A stretch of 22,420 bases of DNA from Candidatus Luteimonas excrementigallinarum (lineage in GTDB: Bacteria > Pseudomonadota > Gammaproteobacteria > Xanthomonadales > Xanthomonadaceae), in assembly GCA_019115725.1 (NCBI GenBank), contig DXCY01000093.1:1-22420 (forward strand). The letters run 5' to 3'. This document shows positions 15,438 through 22,330 of the stretch, one piece after another. The notes below the pieces were generated by a model. The model had not been told where the DNA came from. It did no database searches and saw only the letters and a program-made list of their open reading frames with translations. Each line of letters starts with the position of its first letter. Positions within the stretch are counted from its first letter, which is position 1. The translations under genes and the position numbers were made by a program.

Positions 15438-15872
15438 CTACTCCATCGCCACCGGCTGGGCTTCGGAGGCCAGCCAGACAAACAGGTCGGGATCCTCTTC
15501 GAACGTGCTCAGGGGATCGTCATAGGGGTCGAGGGCGGGTGTCGCGGGCAGGCCGGCATTGGCGACGGCCATGGCGTCAGCCGGGAACGGCTGCGGATCC
15601 AGCGCGTCCGGAGCCACCAGCACGTACATGCCGGCCGCGAATACGAACACCGCGGCGCAGGCCGTAGCCAGCCCCCAGCCGGCCGGGCGGGCGAACCAGC
15701 CGGGCAGGGTCCGTTCCGGCCGGACGCGCGTTCCCTGGCGCCCGCCCTGGGGGCGGGGCTGCAGCCGGGCCAGCGTCCGGGCGGGCACCCGCTCCACCGC
15801 CCGGGCGTGCAATGCCCGGGCGAGCTGGTCGATGGGCTGCCGGTCGCGGATATCGCGATTGTCGCGGGTCAT
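15438..15872 (-). CDS. DUF3619-like single-span membrane protein, putative sigma-factor partner
   Basis: The 144-residue protein has a cytoplasmic N-terminal part of about 60 residues with a short helix ('DQLARALHARAVERVPARTL'). One transmembrane helix follows (about 64-87, 'GWGLATACAAVFVFAAGMYV'), then an acidic, proline-rich outer part of about 55 residues. It lies between an ECF-like sigma gene and a DUF3106 gene, the usual place of DUF3619 proteins, and its topology is that of an anti-sigma factor. It lacks the HxxxCxxC zinc motif of ZAS anti-sigma factors. Start and sigma stop overlap in ATGA (15872-15869). The family name rests on context and general layout; the anti-sigma role is inferred. 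Confidence 0.7.
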   Translation of the reverse strand: MTRDNRDIRDRQPIDQLARALHARAVERVPARTLARLQPRPQGGRQGTRVRPERTLPGWFARPAGWGLATACAAVFVFAAGMYVLVAPDALDPQPFPADAMAVANAGLPATPALDPYDDPLSTFEEDPDLFVWLASEAQPVAME

Positions 15873-16447
15873 TGGAATTCCTCCAGTTTCTTTTGCAGTG
15901 CGCCGCGCGCACGCGACAGATGTGTTTTCACCGATCCTTCGCTGCAGCCCATGATCTGCGCGGTGGTGGCCACGTCCATTTCTTCCAGTACGCGCAGGGT
16001 GAAGGCCTCGCGCTGCCGGCGGGGCAGGTCGCGCAGCGCCTTGACCACGCTGGTCCAGGCCTCCCGGCCGTCGTGCGCCCGGGACGGATCCGGCCCGTCA
16101 TCGGCCCACTCCGGGCCTTCCCCCTCGCGGTCCTCGGCGCTGGTCATCCAGCCCAGGCGAAACGTGCGCCGGCGCTGGATATCGATGATCCGGCTGCGCA
16201 GGATGGTCCAGAACAGGGTTGGCCACTCGTCGCTGGGGCGCTCGCGGTAGCCGAGCATCCGGGTCATGGCGTCCTGCACCGCGTCCAGCGCATCGTCGCG
16301 GCTGCGCAGACCGATCTCGGCGAAGCGGAAGGCGCGTGCCCGCACGCCGGCGAAGAAGGCGTCCAGGGTCTGTTCCACAGGCTCCGACGCCTGCCTGGTG
16401 GCCGGAGTGGGGACGGAAGGGCGGGTGCTGGGGGCCGGGTTGCTCAC
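15869..16447 (-). CDS. ECF-like RNA polymerase sigma factor
   Basis: The 192-residue protein directs RNA polymerase to specific promoters. Region 2 spans about 28-95, with 'RSRDDALDAVQDAMTRMLGY' and 'LFWTILRSRIIDIQRRRTFR' for core and -10 binding. An acidic linker lies at 103-130. Region 4 (about 135-185, 'LPRRQREAFTLRVLEEMDVA' then 'GCSEGSVKTHLSRARGAL') is a clear sigma70 region 4 helix-turn-helix. Region 3 is absent, as in ECF sigmas. The start is GTG 16447; the frame runs on to 16852 but would overlap pntAB. The ribosome-binding site is weak, so the start is less certain than the identity. It is the first gene of a three-gene unit with DUF3619 and DUF3106 and diverges from pntAB. Confidence 0.88.
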   Translation of the reverse strand: MSNPAPSTRPSVPTPATRQASEPVEQTLDAFFAGVRARAFRFAEIGLRSRDDALDAVQDAMTRMLGYRERPSDEWPTLFWTILRSRIIDIQRRRTFRLGWMTSAEDREGEGPEWADDGPDPSRAHDGREAWTSVVKALRDLPRRQREAFTLRVLEEMDVATTAQIMGCSEGSVKTHLSRARGALQKKLEEFQ

Positions 16448-16606
16448 CAGGCCCAGCTTACCGCTACGCCGCGCTGCCGGGTGCCCTGCGGCCACGCCCG
16501 GTTCGCCGGAGTCCGTGCCTGCGCAGTCGAGTTGTCTGGCGAGATTGCCGTCCATCCGGTTGACCGGTCCATTTGTCCATCGGGCCTGCCATTGACAACG
16601 CGCGGA

Positions 16607-16633
16607 TGCGCCAACGGTTGACCTGCTGGCGCA
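16607..16633. repeat. Operator-like inverted repeat in the sigma/pntAB divergent region
   Basis: TGCGCCA (16607-16613) and TGGCGCA (16627-16633) are exact reverse complements with 13 bases between them; the spacer holds TTGACC. The 243-bp region between the sigma gene and pntAB otherwise contains TTGACA at 16592-16597 and TATGAT at 16649-16654, but no pair of hexamers with proper spacing, so I cannot assign a promoter. Confidence 0.4.
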
Positions 16634-16690
16634 ATGTTCATGTGCGGTTATGATGCGGAACGACCTCAAAGTTCCGGCAGGGGAGTGGGC

Positions 16691-17005
16691 ATGAGTGATG
16701 GTTTCGTGGCGCTTTACATCTTCATGCTGGCGGCAATTGCCGGCCACGTGATCATTTCCCGGGTGCCGGTGATCCTGCACACGCCGCTGATGTCCGGGTC
16801 CAACTTCATCCACGGCGCGGTGCTGATCGGCGCGATGGTGGTGCTGGGGCACGCGGATACCACGCTGGAGAAGGTCATCGGCTTCGTGGCGGTGGTGATG
16901 GGCGCGGGCAACGCCGCCGGAGGCTACGTGGTCACCGAGCGGATGCTGGAAATGTTCAAGACCAGCCGCAAACCCGGGACTGACGGCAAGGAGGGCGGGG
17001 CATGA
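16691..17005 (+). CDS. pntAB: NAD(P) transhydrogenase subunit alpha, part 2 (PntAB, membrane)
   Basis: The 104-residue inner-membrane protein corresponds to the C-terminal membrane part of E. coli PntA. It has three predicted helices: about 6-26 ('FVALYIFMLAAIAGHVIISR'), 39-57 ('NFIHGAVLIGAMVVLGHA') and 62-84 ('VIGFVAVVMGAGNAAGGYVV'). 'RVPVILHTPLMSGSNFIHGA' is the hallmark of this domain. With PntB it forms the proton channel (domain II). ATG 16691 follows GGGGAG with suitable spacing; the frame starts upstream at 16634 but those residues are not family-like. Its TGA overlaps the pntB ATG (ATGA at 17002-17005). It is cut off from pntAA by the minus-strand sigma unit and so needs its own promoter. 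Confidence 0.94.
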   Translation: MSDGFVALYIFMLAAIAGHVIISRVPVILHTPLMSGSNFIHGAVLIGAMVVLGHADTTLEKVIGFVAVVMGAGNAAGGYVVTERMLEMFKTSRKPGTDGKEGGA

Positions 17006-18405
17006 CCTGGACCGGGCCGGAGATCCTGTCGCTGATGGTGAAGGTCAGCTACCTGGCGGCTGCCACGCTGTTCCTGCTCGGGCTGCAGCGCATGGCCTCG
17101 CCGCGGACCGCGCGCAGCGGCATCCAGTGGGCCGGGCTGGGCATGCTGATCGCCACCGTGGCCACGTTCCTGCTGCCGGGGCTGGAGAACATTGCCCTGA
17201 TCCTGGTCGCCATTGCGGTGGGCGGGGCGCTGGCCTGGTGGTCGGGCAAGAAGGTGCCGATCACCGACATGCCGCAGATGGTGGCCATGTACAACGGCCT
17301 GGGCGGCGGTTCCGCGGCCGCCATCGGTGCGGTGGAGCTGCTGCGCTGGTCCGATGCGGGCGCCACGCCGGCCGGGGTGGCGCCGCTGTTGGCGGTGACC
17401 GGCGCGCTGATCGGCGCGGTGGCGCTGTCGGGCTCGCTGATCGCCTGGGCCAAGCTCGACGGGCGCATGGACAAGCGCTACGCGTTCCCGGGCATGCAGG
17501 TGTTCAACTTCCTGGTGCTCGCCGCGGCCATCGTGCTTGGCGGGCTGACCATGTGGACGCTCGGGGTGCCGTGGATCATCGGCTTCTTCCTGGTGGCGCT
17601 GGCGCTGGGCGTGCTGATGACGCTGCCCATCGGCGGCGCCGACATGCCGGTTGTGATCTCGCTGTACAACGCCCTGACTGGCCTGGCAGTGGCCTTCGAG
17701 GGCTACGTGCTCGGCAACGAGGCACTGATCATCGCCGGCATGATGGTCGGCGCGGCCGGCATCCTGCTGACCCGGCTGATGGCCAAGGCGATGAACCGCT
17801 CGATCAAGAGCGTGCTGTTCTCCAACTTCGGCGGCGGTGGTGAGGCCCAGGAGATCGCGGGCAGCCAGAAGCCGATCGAGGCCGGCGATGTCGCGGCGAT
17901 GATGGCCTACGCCGAGCGGGTGGTGATCGTGCCCGGCTACGGTATGGCCGTGGCCCAGGCCCAGCACAAGATCTGGGAGCTCAGCCAGCGCCTGATCGAG
18001 CGCGGGGTGAAGGTGAAGTTCGCCATCCACCCGGTGGCCGGGCGCATGCCGGGCCACATGAACGTGCTGCTGGCCGAGGCCGGCGTGCCTTACGACCTGA
18101 TCGTCGACATGGACGACATCAACCCCGAGTTCAAGAATACCGACGTATCGTTGGTGATCGGCGCCAACGATGTGGTCAACCCGGTGGCCAAAACCGACCC
18201 GGCCAGCCCGATCTACGGCATGCCGATCCTGGACGTGGTGGATTCGAAGAACACCATCGTGATCAAGCGCGGCAAGGGCACTGGCTTTGCCGGGATCGAG
18301 AACGCGCTGTTCTACGCCGACAACACCCGCATGCTCTACGGCGACGGCGCGGACATGGCCAATGCCCTGGTCAGCGAACTGAAGGCGCTGGACGGCGGGC
18401 ACTGA
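17002..18405 (+). CDS. pntB: NAD(P) transhydrogenase subunit beta (PntB)
   Basis: The 467-residue inner-membrane subunit contributes most of the proton-conducting helices and the NADP(H)-binding domain III. Residues 1-265 hold about eight or nine helices, including 'VPITDMPQMVAMYNGLGGGS' near 85-104 (E. coli carries the proton-path His91 in this segment; here there is Asn98) and 'GADMPVVISLYNALTGLAVA'. Domain III (about 290-467) has the NADP motif 'IVPGYGMAVAQAQ' (309-321), 'HPVAGRMPGHMNVLLAEAGV' (343-362), 'IGANDVVNP' (386-394) and 'KRGKGTGFAGIENALFY' (422-438), the phosphate-binding loop. Length and order match the family. It is translationally coupled to pntAB. Confidence 0.96.
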   Translation: MTWTGPEILSLMVKVSYLAAATLFLLGLQRMASPRTARSGIQWAGLGMLIATVATFLLPGLENIALILVAIAVGGALAWWSGKKVPITDMPQMVAMYNGLGGGSAAAIGAVELLRWSDAGATPAGVAPLLAVTGALIGAVALSGSLIAWAKLDGRMDKRYAFPGMQVFNFLVLAAAIVLGGLTMWTLGVPWIIGFFLVALALGVLMTLPIGGADMPVVISLYNALTGLAVAFEGYVLGNEALIIAGMMVGAAGILLTRLMAKAMNRSIKSVLFSNFGGGGEAQEIAGSQKPIEAGDVAAMMAYAERVVIVPGYGMAVAQAQHKIWELSQRLIERGVKVKFAIHPVAGRMPGHMNVLLAEAGVPYDLIVDMDDINPEFKNTDVSLVIGANDVVNPVAKTDPASPIYGMPILDVVDSKNTIVIKRGKGTGFAGIENALFYADNTRMLYGDGADMANALVSELKALDGGH

Positions 18406-18420
18406 GCCCGCCCGGGGCTC
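18404..18420. terminator. Small hairpin between convergent pntB and membrane-protein gene
   Basis: GAGCCC (18404-18409) and GGGCTC (18415-18420) form a 6-bp stem with a 5-nt loop, and each arm includes part of a stop codon. No T tract follows on either strand, so a terminator role is uncertain. Confidence 0.3.
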
Positions 18421-18832
18421 ACCGCGACAGCACGGCCGCGATCACCAGGCCCGCGGCCAGCCACGCCAGGTCGGCGGCACTGTGCGCGGTCTGGGCCAGT
18501 ACCCAGGCGTGCTGCGGGCCCAGTTTGAGCGCGGCCTCCCACGGGGTCAGGCCCAGCATGCGGCCGAGCAGCCCGGCCACCACCACCCAGACCGACAGCG
18601 CGATGCATGCGGCGGTGGCCAGCACGCCCCAGACGGCGCGCAGCGGGCCGGAACGGACGCGCCCCAGCCGCAGCAGCAGCGCGGCGTCCAGGGCTGCCAC
18701 CACCGCCATCCAGCTGGCCGTGCCAACGGTGGCCATGGACACCAGCACCCACAGCGCGGCGCATCCGGCAATGCCGAGCAGCAACAGCAGCAGGGTGGAC
18801 CAGTGCAAGGGCGATGCGGGCCTGGATGTCAT
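18419..18832 (-). CDS. Small four-helix membrane protein of unknown function
   Basis: The 137-residue protein is dominated by four hydrophobic segments: about 11-35 ('STLLLLLLGIAGCAALWVLV'), 40-56, 65-90 ('VWGVLATAACIALSVWVVVA') and 117-135. Short loops join them, and there is a basic N-terminal tail (MTSRPASPLHW). I recognise no family; it is probably an inner-membrane protein. The frame runs upstream to 18934, but that stretch overlaps the sufT start and is not hydrophobic, so I chose the ATG at 18832. It diverges from sufT with 100 bases between the starts and converges on pntB with 13 bases between the stops. The hydrophobic pattern and codon use make it a credible gene. Confidence 0.65.
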   Translation of the reverse strand: MTSRPASPLHWSTLLLLLLGIAGCAALWVLVSMATVGTASWMAVVAALDAALLLRLGRVRSGPLRAVWGVLATAACIALSVWVVVAGLLGRMLGLTPWEAALKLGPQHAWVLAQTAHSAADLAWLAAGLVIAAVLSR

Positions 18833-18885
18833 GAATGGCTGGGGTTCCCGGGGCGCGACAGCATACCGCTCCGCGGCTGCAGCGA

Positions 18886-18891
18886 TACAAT
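18886..18891 (+). promoter_or_regulatory. Possible -10 box for sufT
   Basis: TACAAT (18886-18891) matches the -10 consensus at five of six positions and would start transcription near 18898, 35 bases before the chosen sufT ATG. I see no convincing -35, so confidence is low. Confidence 0.3.
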
Positions 18892-18932
18892 GCACCTTGT
18901 GAGTGCGCCGCACTGTCCCCATTGATCGGTCC

Positions 18933-19484
18933 ATGTATTCCCGAACCAGCGAACCCGTCCGCTTCGAGCGCGATTGCCCCGCCGTCCTGGTCCCCCAGGG
19001 CGATTCCGTGACCCTGCCCGCGGGCAGTGCCGGCTACATCACCCAGGCCCTGGGCGGCAGCTACACCGTGTTTGTCGAAGGCAACCTGTTCCGCATTGCC
19101 GGCGTCGACGCGGATGCCATCGGCAAGGAAGTGCCACCGCCGATCGAACTGCCCGAGGGCGCGGATGAGGCCGAGGTGGAAAAGCTGGTGTGGCAGCAGC
19201 TGCGCACCTGTTTCGACCCCGAGATCCCGATCAACATCGTCGATCTCGGCCTGGTGTACGAAGCCACGGTGCAGGCTGACGGGGAGGGCGGGCGTACGGT
19301 GGGCATCAGGATGACCCTGACCGCGCCCGGCTGCGGCATGGGCGACATCATCGTGGACGATGTGCGCCACCGCCTGGAGATCATCCCCACCGTGCGCGAA
19401 GCGGATGTCGAGCTGGTGTTCGACCCGCCGTGGAATGCCAGCATGATGTCCGAGGCCGCGCGCCTGCAGACCGGCATGTTCTGA
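18933..19484 (+). CDS. sufT: Fe-S cluster assembly protein SufT (MIP18/DUF59 family)
   Basis: Accessory factor for maturing Fe-S proteins, cytoplasmic. The 183-residue protein has the SufT N-terminal region ('ERDCPAVLVPQGDSVTLPAG', 'GYITQALGGSYTVFVEGNLF'). A MIP18/DUF59 domain follows (about 85-170) with 'CFDPEIPINIVDLGLVYEA' and 'TLTAPGCGMGDIIVDDVRHR', the latter holding the conserved TAPGCGMG cysteine. A GTG at 18903 is in frame, but starting at the ATG at 18933 gives the family-like MYSRTSEPVRFERDCP. The ribosome-binding site is poor for both. No other suf genes are present here. It diverges from the small membrane-protein gene; its promoter probably includes TACAAT at 18886. Confidence 0.9.
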   Translation: MYSRTSEPVRFERDCPAVLVPQGDSVTLPAGSAGYITQALGGSYTVFVEGNLFRIAGVDADAIGKEVPPPIELPEGADEAEVEKLVWQQLRTCFDPEIPINIVDLGLVYEATVQADGEGGRTVGIRMTLTAPGCGMGDIIVDDVRHRLEIIPTVREADVELVFDPPWNASMMSEAARLQTGMF

Positions 19485-19556
19485 ACGCGGGAATCCGCCC
19501 CAGGCCGCGCCCTGGAGCGCCGCCTCATCGCGTTGTTCCACCCCGGATTGCGGATT

Positions 19557-19572
19557 TGTGACTAAAGTCATG
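19557..19572 (+). promoter_or_regulatory. CRP/Clp-like site upstream of the secreted protease
   Basis: TGTGA-N6-TCATG resembles the TGTGA-N6-TCACA operator of CRP and its Xanthomonad homolog Clp, matching all of one half and three of five bases in the other. It includes the near-palindrome TGACTAAAGTCA (19559-19570). It is centred about 73 bases before the predicted protease transcription start. Clp activates secreted protease genes in Xanthomonas and Lysobacter, so the location is sensible, but the match is partial. Confidence 0.35.
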
Positions 19573-19602
19573 ATCGGACTGCGCTGGCGCCCTGTTTTGC
19601 GC

Positions 19603-19631
19603 TTGTGACCGTTGCTGGCCTGGCCTAGCGT
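19603..19631 (+). promoter_or_regulatory. Possible promoter of the S8 protease gene
   Basis: TTGTGA (19603-19608) and TAGCGT (19626-19631) are spaced by 17 bases, predicting a start near 19638 and a leader of about 125 bases. The -10 is poor by E. coli standards, fitting a promoter that needs an activator. The rest of the 279-bp gap between sufT and the protease shows no ORF or terminator with a T tract. Confidence 0.35.
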
Positions 19632-19763
19632 CGACCTGCGGGCGCAGCCATCGGCCCGCGTCCTGTCGGGACGCTGCGCGGTCAGGATGTCCGCTGTACC
19701 CCCACCCGCGCTTCGCTCCGTGTCCGTCTCATGACGTCACAGTCCAGCATCGGGGTACCACAC

Positions 19764-21818
19764 ATGTCCAACACCTCCCTTCACCGCCTGCGTCCGCGTG
19801 CGATCGCGGCCATGGTGGCACTCGTCCTGTCGCCTCTCGCCGCCGCGACGGCTTCCGAGCGGGTCCAGCTCAGCGGCTTGCAGTCCGCCGACGGGCACGA
19901 CCGGTTCATCGTCAAATACCGCGAGGACAGCCGCCAGTTTTCCGACCGGGCCGCACTGCGCAGCGCCCTGGATTCCGCCGCCAGCGCGACCCGCAGCGGC
20001 GGCGTGCTGAAAGTGGAGCACCTGCGGCGCATGGCCACCGGTGCCGACGTGATCCGCATCCCGCGCAAGCTTGACCGGGTGGAAGCCGGCGTGCTGATGC
20101 GCCAGATCGCCGCGGATCCCGCGGTGGAGTACGTGGAGGTTGACCAGCTGCTGCAGCATGCGCTGACCCCCAATGACCCCCGCTACAGCCAGCAGTGGGG
20201 ATATTCCAACGCCAACGCCGGCATCCGCGCCAACCAGGCCTGGGACCTGGCCACCGGGGCCGGCGTGGTGGTGGCGGTGCTGGATACCGGCAGCACCAGC
20301 CACAGCGACCTCAACGCCAACACCATCGCCGGCTACGACATGATCAGCGATGCCAGCGTGGGCGGCGATGGCAACGGGCGCGATTCCAACCCGGCCGATC
20401 CCGGTGATTTCTACAACGGCGATCCGTCCAGCTGGCACGGCACCCACGTTGCCGGCACGGTGGCGGCGGTCACCAACAACGGCGTGGGCGTGGCGGGAAC
20501 GGCGTTCGATGCCCAGGTCTCGCACGTGCGCGTGCTGGGCCGTGGGGGCGGCTATACCTCGGATATCGCCGACGGGATCGTGTGGGCCTCGGGCGGATCC
20601 GTTCCCGGCGTGCCGGCCAACCAGAACCCCGCCGAGGTCATCAACCTCAGCCTGGGCGGATCCGGGGCCTGCGGCAATACCACCCAGAACGCCATCAACG
20701 GCGCGGTATCGCGCGGTACCACCGTGGTGGTGGCCGCCGGCAACAGCAATGCGAACGTGTCCGGCTTCACCCCGGCCAACTGCGCCAACGTGATTGCCGT
20801 TGCCGCGACCGACCAGAACGGCTCGCGCGCCAGCTTCTCCAACTACGGCACCGGGATCGATGTGTCGGCGCCGGGCGTGGGCATCATGTCCACGCTCAAC
20901 AGCGGCAGCACCACCCCGGGCAGCGAGAGCTATGCCTCCTACAACGGCACCTCCATGGCTGCCCCGCACGTGGCCGGCGTGGTGGCGCTGATGCAGTCGG
21001 TGGCGTCCACGCCGCTGGCGCCGGCCCAGGTGGAATCGATCCTCAAGAGCACCGCCAGGCCACTGCCGGGGTCCTGCTCCGGCGGGTGCGGATCGGGCAT
21101 CGTCGACGCGCATGCCGCGGTACAGGCGGCCATGGGCGGCGGCGGAACGCCGGGCCCCGACCCGGACCCCAATCCCGGTGCGGGCGAGCTGCAGAACGGC
21201 ACCCCGGTCAGCGGCATCTCCGGCAGCGCCGGCAACACCCTGTACTGGACCATCAATGTGCCCGCGGGCGCCACCAGCCTGCAGATCGCCACCAGCGGCG
21301 GCAGCGGGGATGTGGACCTGTACGTGCGTCGCGGATCGCAGCCGACGACGTCCAGCTGGGACTGCAGGCCCTACCGGGCAGGCAACAGTGAAAGCTGCAG
21401 CTTCCCCTCACCCCAGGCGGGCACCTGGCACGTGATGCTGCGTGGCTACTCCGCGTTTTCCGGAGTCACCCTGACCGGGAGCTACCAGACCGGCAGCGGC
21501 GGGGGCGGCAACCAGCTGCAGAACGGGGTGCCGGTGACCGGCCTGTCCGGCGGGGCGGCCAGCGAGCGCAGGTACACGTTCACCGTGCCGGCGGGCGCGC
21601 CCAACCTGGTCATCGGCATCAGCGGTGGCAGCGGTGATGCGGATCTGTACGTGCGCCGCAATGCGCAGCCCACCACCTCGACCTACGATTGCCGGCCCTA
21701 TCGTGCCGGCAATGCCGAGTCCTGCACTTCAACGACGGCAGCGGGTGGCACCTATCACGTGCTGGTACGTGGTTACGGCGCATACTCCGGTGTCACTTTG
21801 ACGGGCAGCCACGACTGA
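19764..21818 (+). CDS. Secreted subtilisin-like serine protease (S8) with two PPC domains
   Basis: The 684-residue extracellular protease has a signal peptide at 1-31 ('AIAAMVALVLSPLAAATA') and an I9-like prodomain at about 45-132 ('RFIVKYREDS', ending 'DPAVEYVEVDQLLQ'), which should fold the enzyme and be removed. The S8 catalytic domain (about 135-455) has Asp174 (VLDTGS), His225 (HGTHVAGT), oxyanion Asn327 (AAGN) and Ser397 (GTSMAAPHVAG), so the triad is complete. A Pro/Asp/Gly linker follows, then two similar PPC domains (about 477-573 and 583-681), each with 'GGSGD-x-DLYVRR' and a Cys pair ('DCRPYRAGN-x-ESC'); these are often removed after secretion. I chose ATG 19764 (MSNTSLHRLRPR) over 19731 because it gives a regular signal peptide. 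The next gene encodes a prodomain-like protein. Confidence 0.93.
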   Translation: MSNTSLHRLRPRAIAAMVALVLSPLAAATASERVQLSGLQSADGHDRFIVKYREDSRQFSDRAALRSALDSAASATRSGGVLKVEHLRRMATGADVIRIPRKLDRVEAGVLMRQIAADPAVEYVEVDQLLQHALTPNDPRYSQQWGYSNANAGIRANQAWDLATGAGVVVAVLDTGSTSHSDLNANTIAGYDMISDASVGGDGNGRDSNPADPGDFYNGDPSSWHGTHVAGTVAAVTNNGVGVAGTAFDAQVSHVRVLGRGGGYTSDIADGIVWASGGSVPGVPANQNPAEVINLSLGGSGACGNTTQNAINGAVSRGTTVVVAAGNSNANVSGFTPANCANVIAVAATDQNGSRASFSNYGTGIDVSAPGVGIMSTLNSGSTTPGSESYASYNGTSMAAPHVAGVVALMQSVASTPLAPAQVESILKSTARPLPGSCSGGCGSGIVDAHAAVQAAMGGGGTPGPDPDPNPGAGELQNGTPVSGISGSAGNTLYWTINVPAGATSLQIATSGGSGDVDLYVRRGSQPTTSSWDCRPYRAGNSESCSFPSPQAGTWHVMLRGYSAFSGVTLTGSYQTGSGGGGNQLQNGVPVTGLSGGAASERRYTFTVPAGAPNLVIGISGGSGDADLYVRRNAQPTTSTYDCRPYRAGNAESCTSTTAAGGTYHVLVRGYGAYSGVTLTGSHD

Positions 21819-21846
21819 GGGATCTGATCCCGGCGTGGCTGTAGGC

Positions 21847-21879
21847 GGCGGGCATCCCGGAATCTCCGGGGTGCCCGCC
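21847..21879 (+). terminator. Strong hairpin between the protease and the prodomain-like gene
   Basis: GGCGGGCA (21847-21854) pairs with TGCCCGCC (21872-21879), and CCCGGA (21856-21861) pairs with TCCGGG (21865-21870), joined by one G-T pair and closed by a 3-nt loop: a 15-bp stem. No T tract follows, and the next gene's ribosome-binding site starts 11 bases later. It may be a partial terminator or an mRNA-stabilising structure that sets the ratio of protease to downstream protein. Confidence 0.5.
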
Positions 21880-21901
21880 AGGACAGACGAGGAGGGTGGC
21901 G

Positions 21902-22321
21902 ATGGCCAGGTGGCTTGCGGTCGTGGCAATGGCCTGCTTCCTGCTGGCCGCGGCATCCTGCGGGACGGCAGCGCGGGAGGCGGGCATGCAGGCAATCGTG
22001 GGGCTGGACGGCGATGGGCCGTGGCAGCGGTTCATCATCAAATACCGGCCGGAGAGTGCTGCCGGACGGGATCCGGAGGCGGCGCGGGCAACGCTGGAGG
22101 CTGCGGGCTATCCGGCCGCCGTGGGAGCAGAGCGCTTCCCGCGGCTGCAGTGGCAGCGCCGGCTGGGCGTGGGCGCCGACCTGTTCACCACCGCCGAGCC
22201 GCTGGACCGGGACGGCGCGCAGCGCCTGCTGCAGGCCCTGGCGCGGGACCCGGACGTGCAGTACGTGGAAGCGGAAACAATGATGCAGGCGCTGCCGGCA
22301 GGGCCGCAGCGCCCGCGCTGA
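21902..22321 (+). CDS. Exported stand-alone I9-like prodomain, putative inhibitor or chaperone of the adjacent protease
   Basis: The 139-residue protein has an N-terminal export signal (1-21, 'WLAVVAMACFLLAAASC'). The Cys in AAASC suggests a lipoprotein, but the -3 residue is Ala, so the lipobox is weak. The rest aligns with the upstream protease's prodomain: 'RFIIKYRPES' against 'RFIVKYREDS', then 'GADLFTTAEPLDRDGAQRLL' against 'GADVIRIPRKLDRVEAGVLM', then 'ARDPDVQYVEAETMMQA' against 'AADPAVEYVEVDQLLQH'. It stops where the protease's catalytic domain would begin. Inhibitor I9 proteins fold like subtilisin propeptides and can act in trans, so this may inhibit or help fold the protease. ATG 21902 is set by GGAGG six bases before it; the GTG at 21896 abuts that site. 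The role is inferred, the homology is visible. Confidence 0.8.
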   Translation: MARWLAVVAMACFLLAAASCGTAAREAGMQAIVGLDGDGPWQRFIIKYRPESAAGRDPEAARATLEAAGYPAAVGAERFPRLQWQRRLGVGADLFTTAEPLDRDGAQRLLQALARDPDVQYVEAETMMQALPAGPQRPR

Positions 22322-22330
22322 GCGGCGGGC

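Noticed and set aside
16448..16852. N-terminal extension of the sigma factor
   Set aside because: It would overlap pntAB and has no sigma-like sequence before residue 1 of the GTG-started protein.
16924..18402. Open frame of 492 codons on the minus strand across pntB
   Set aside because: pntB is complete and coupled to pntAB; the opposite frame is His/Gln/Arg-rich with no recognisable domain.
19737..21113. Open frame of 458 codons on the minus strand inside the protease gene
   Set aside because: The protease has a full catalytic triad and signal peptide; the reverse frame is an artefact of composition.
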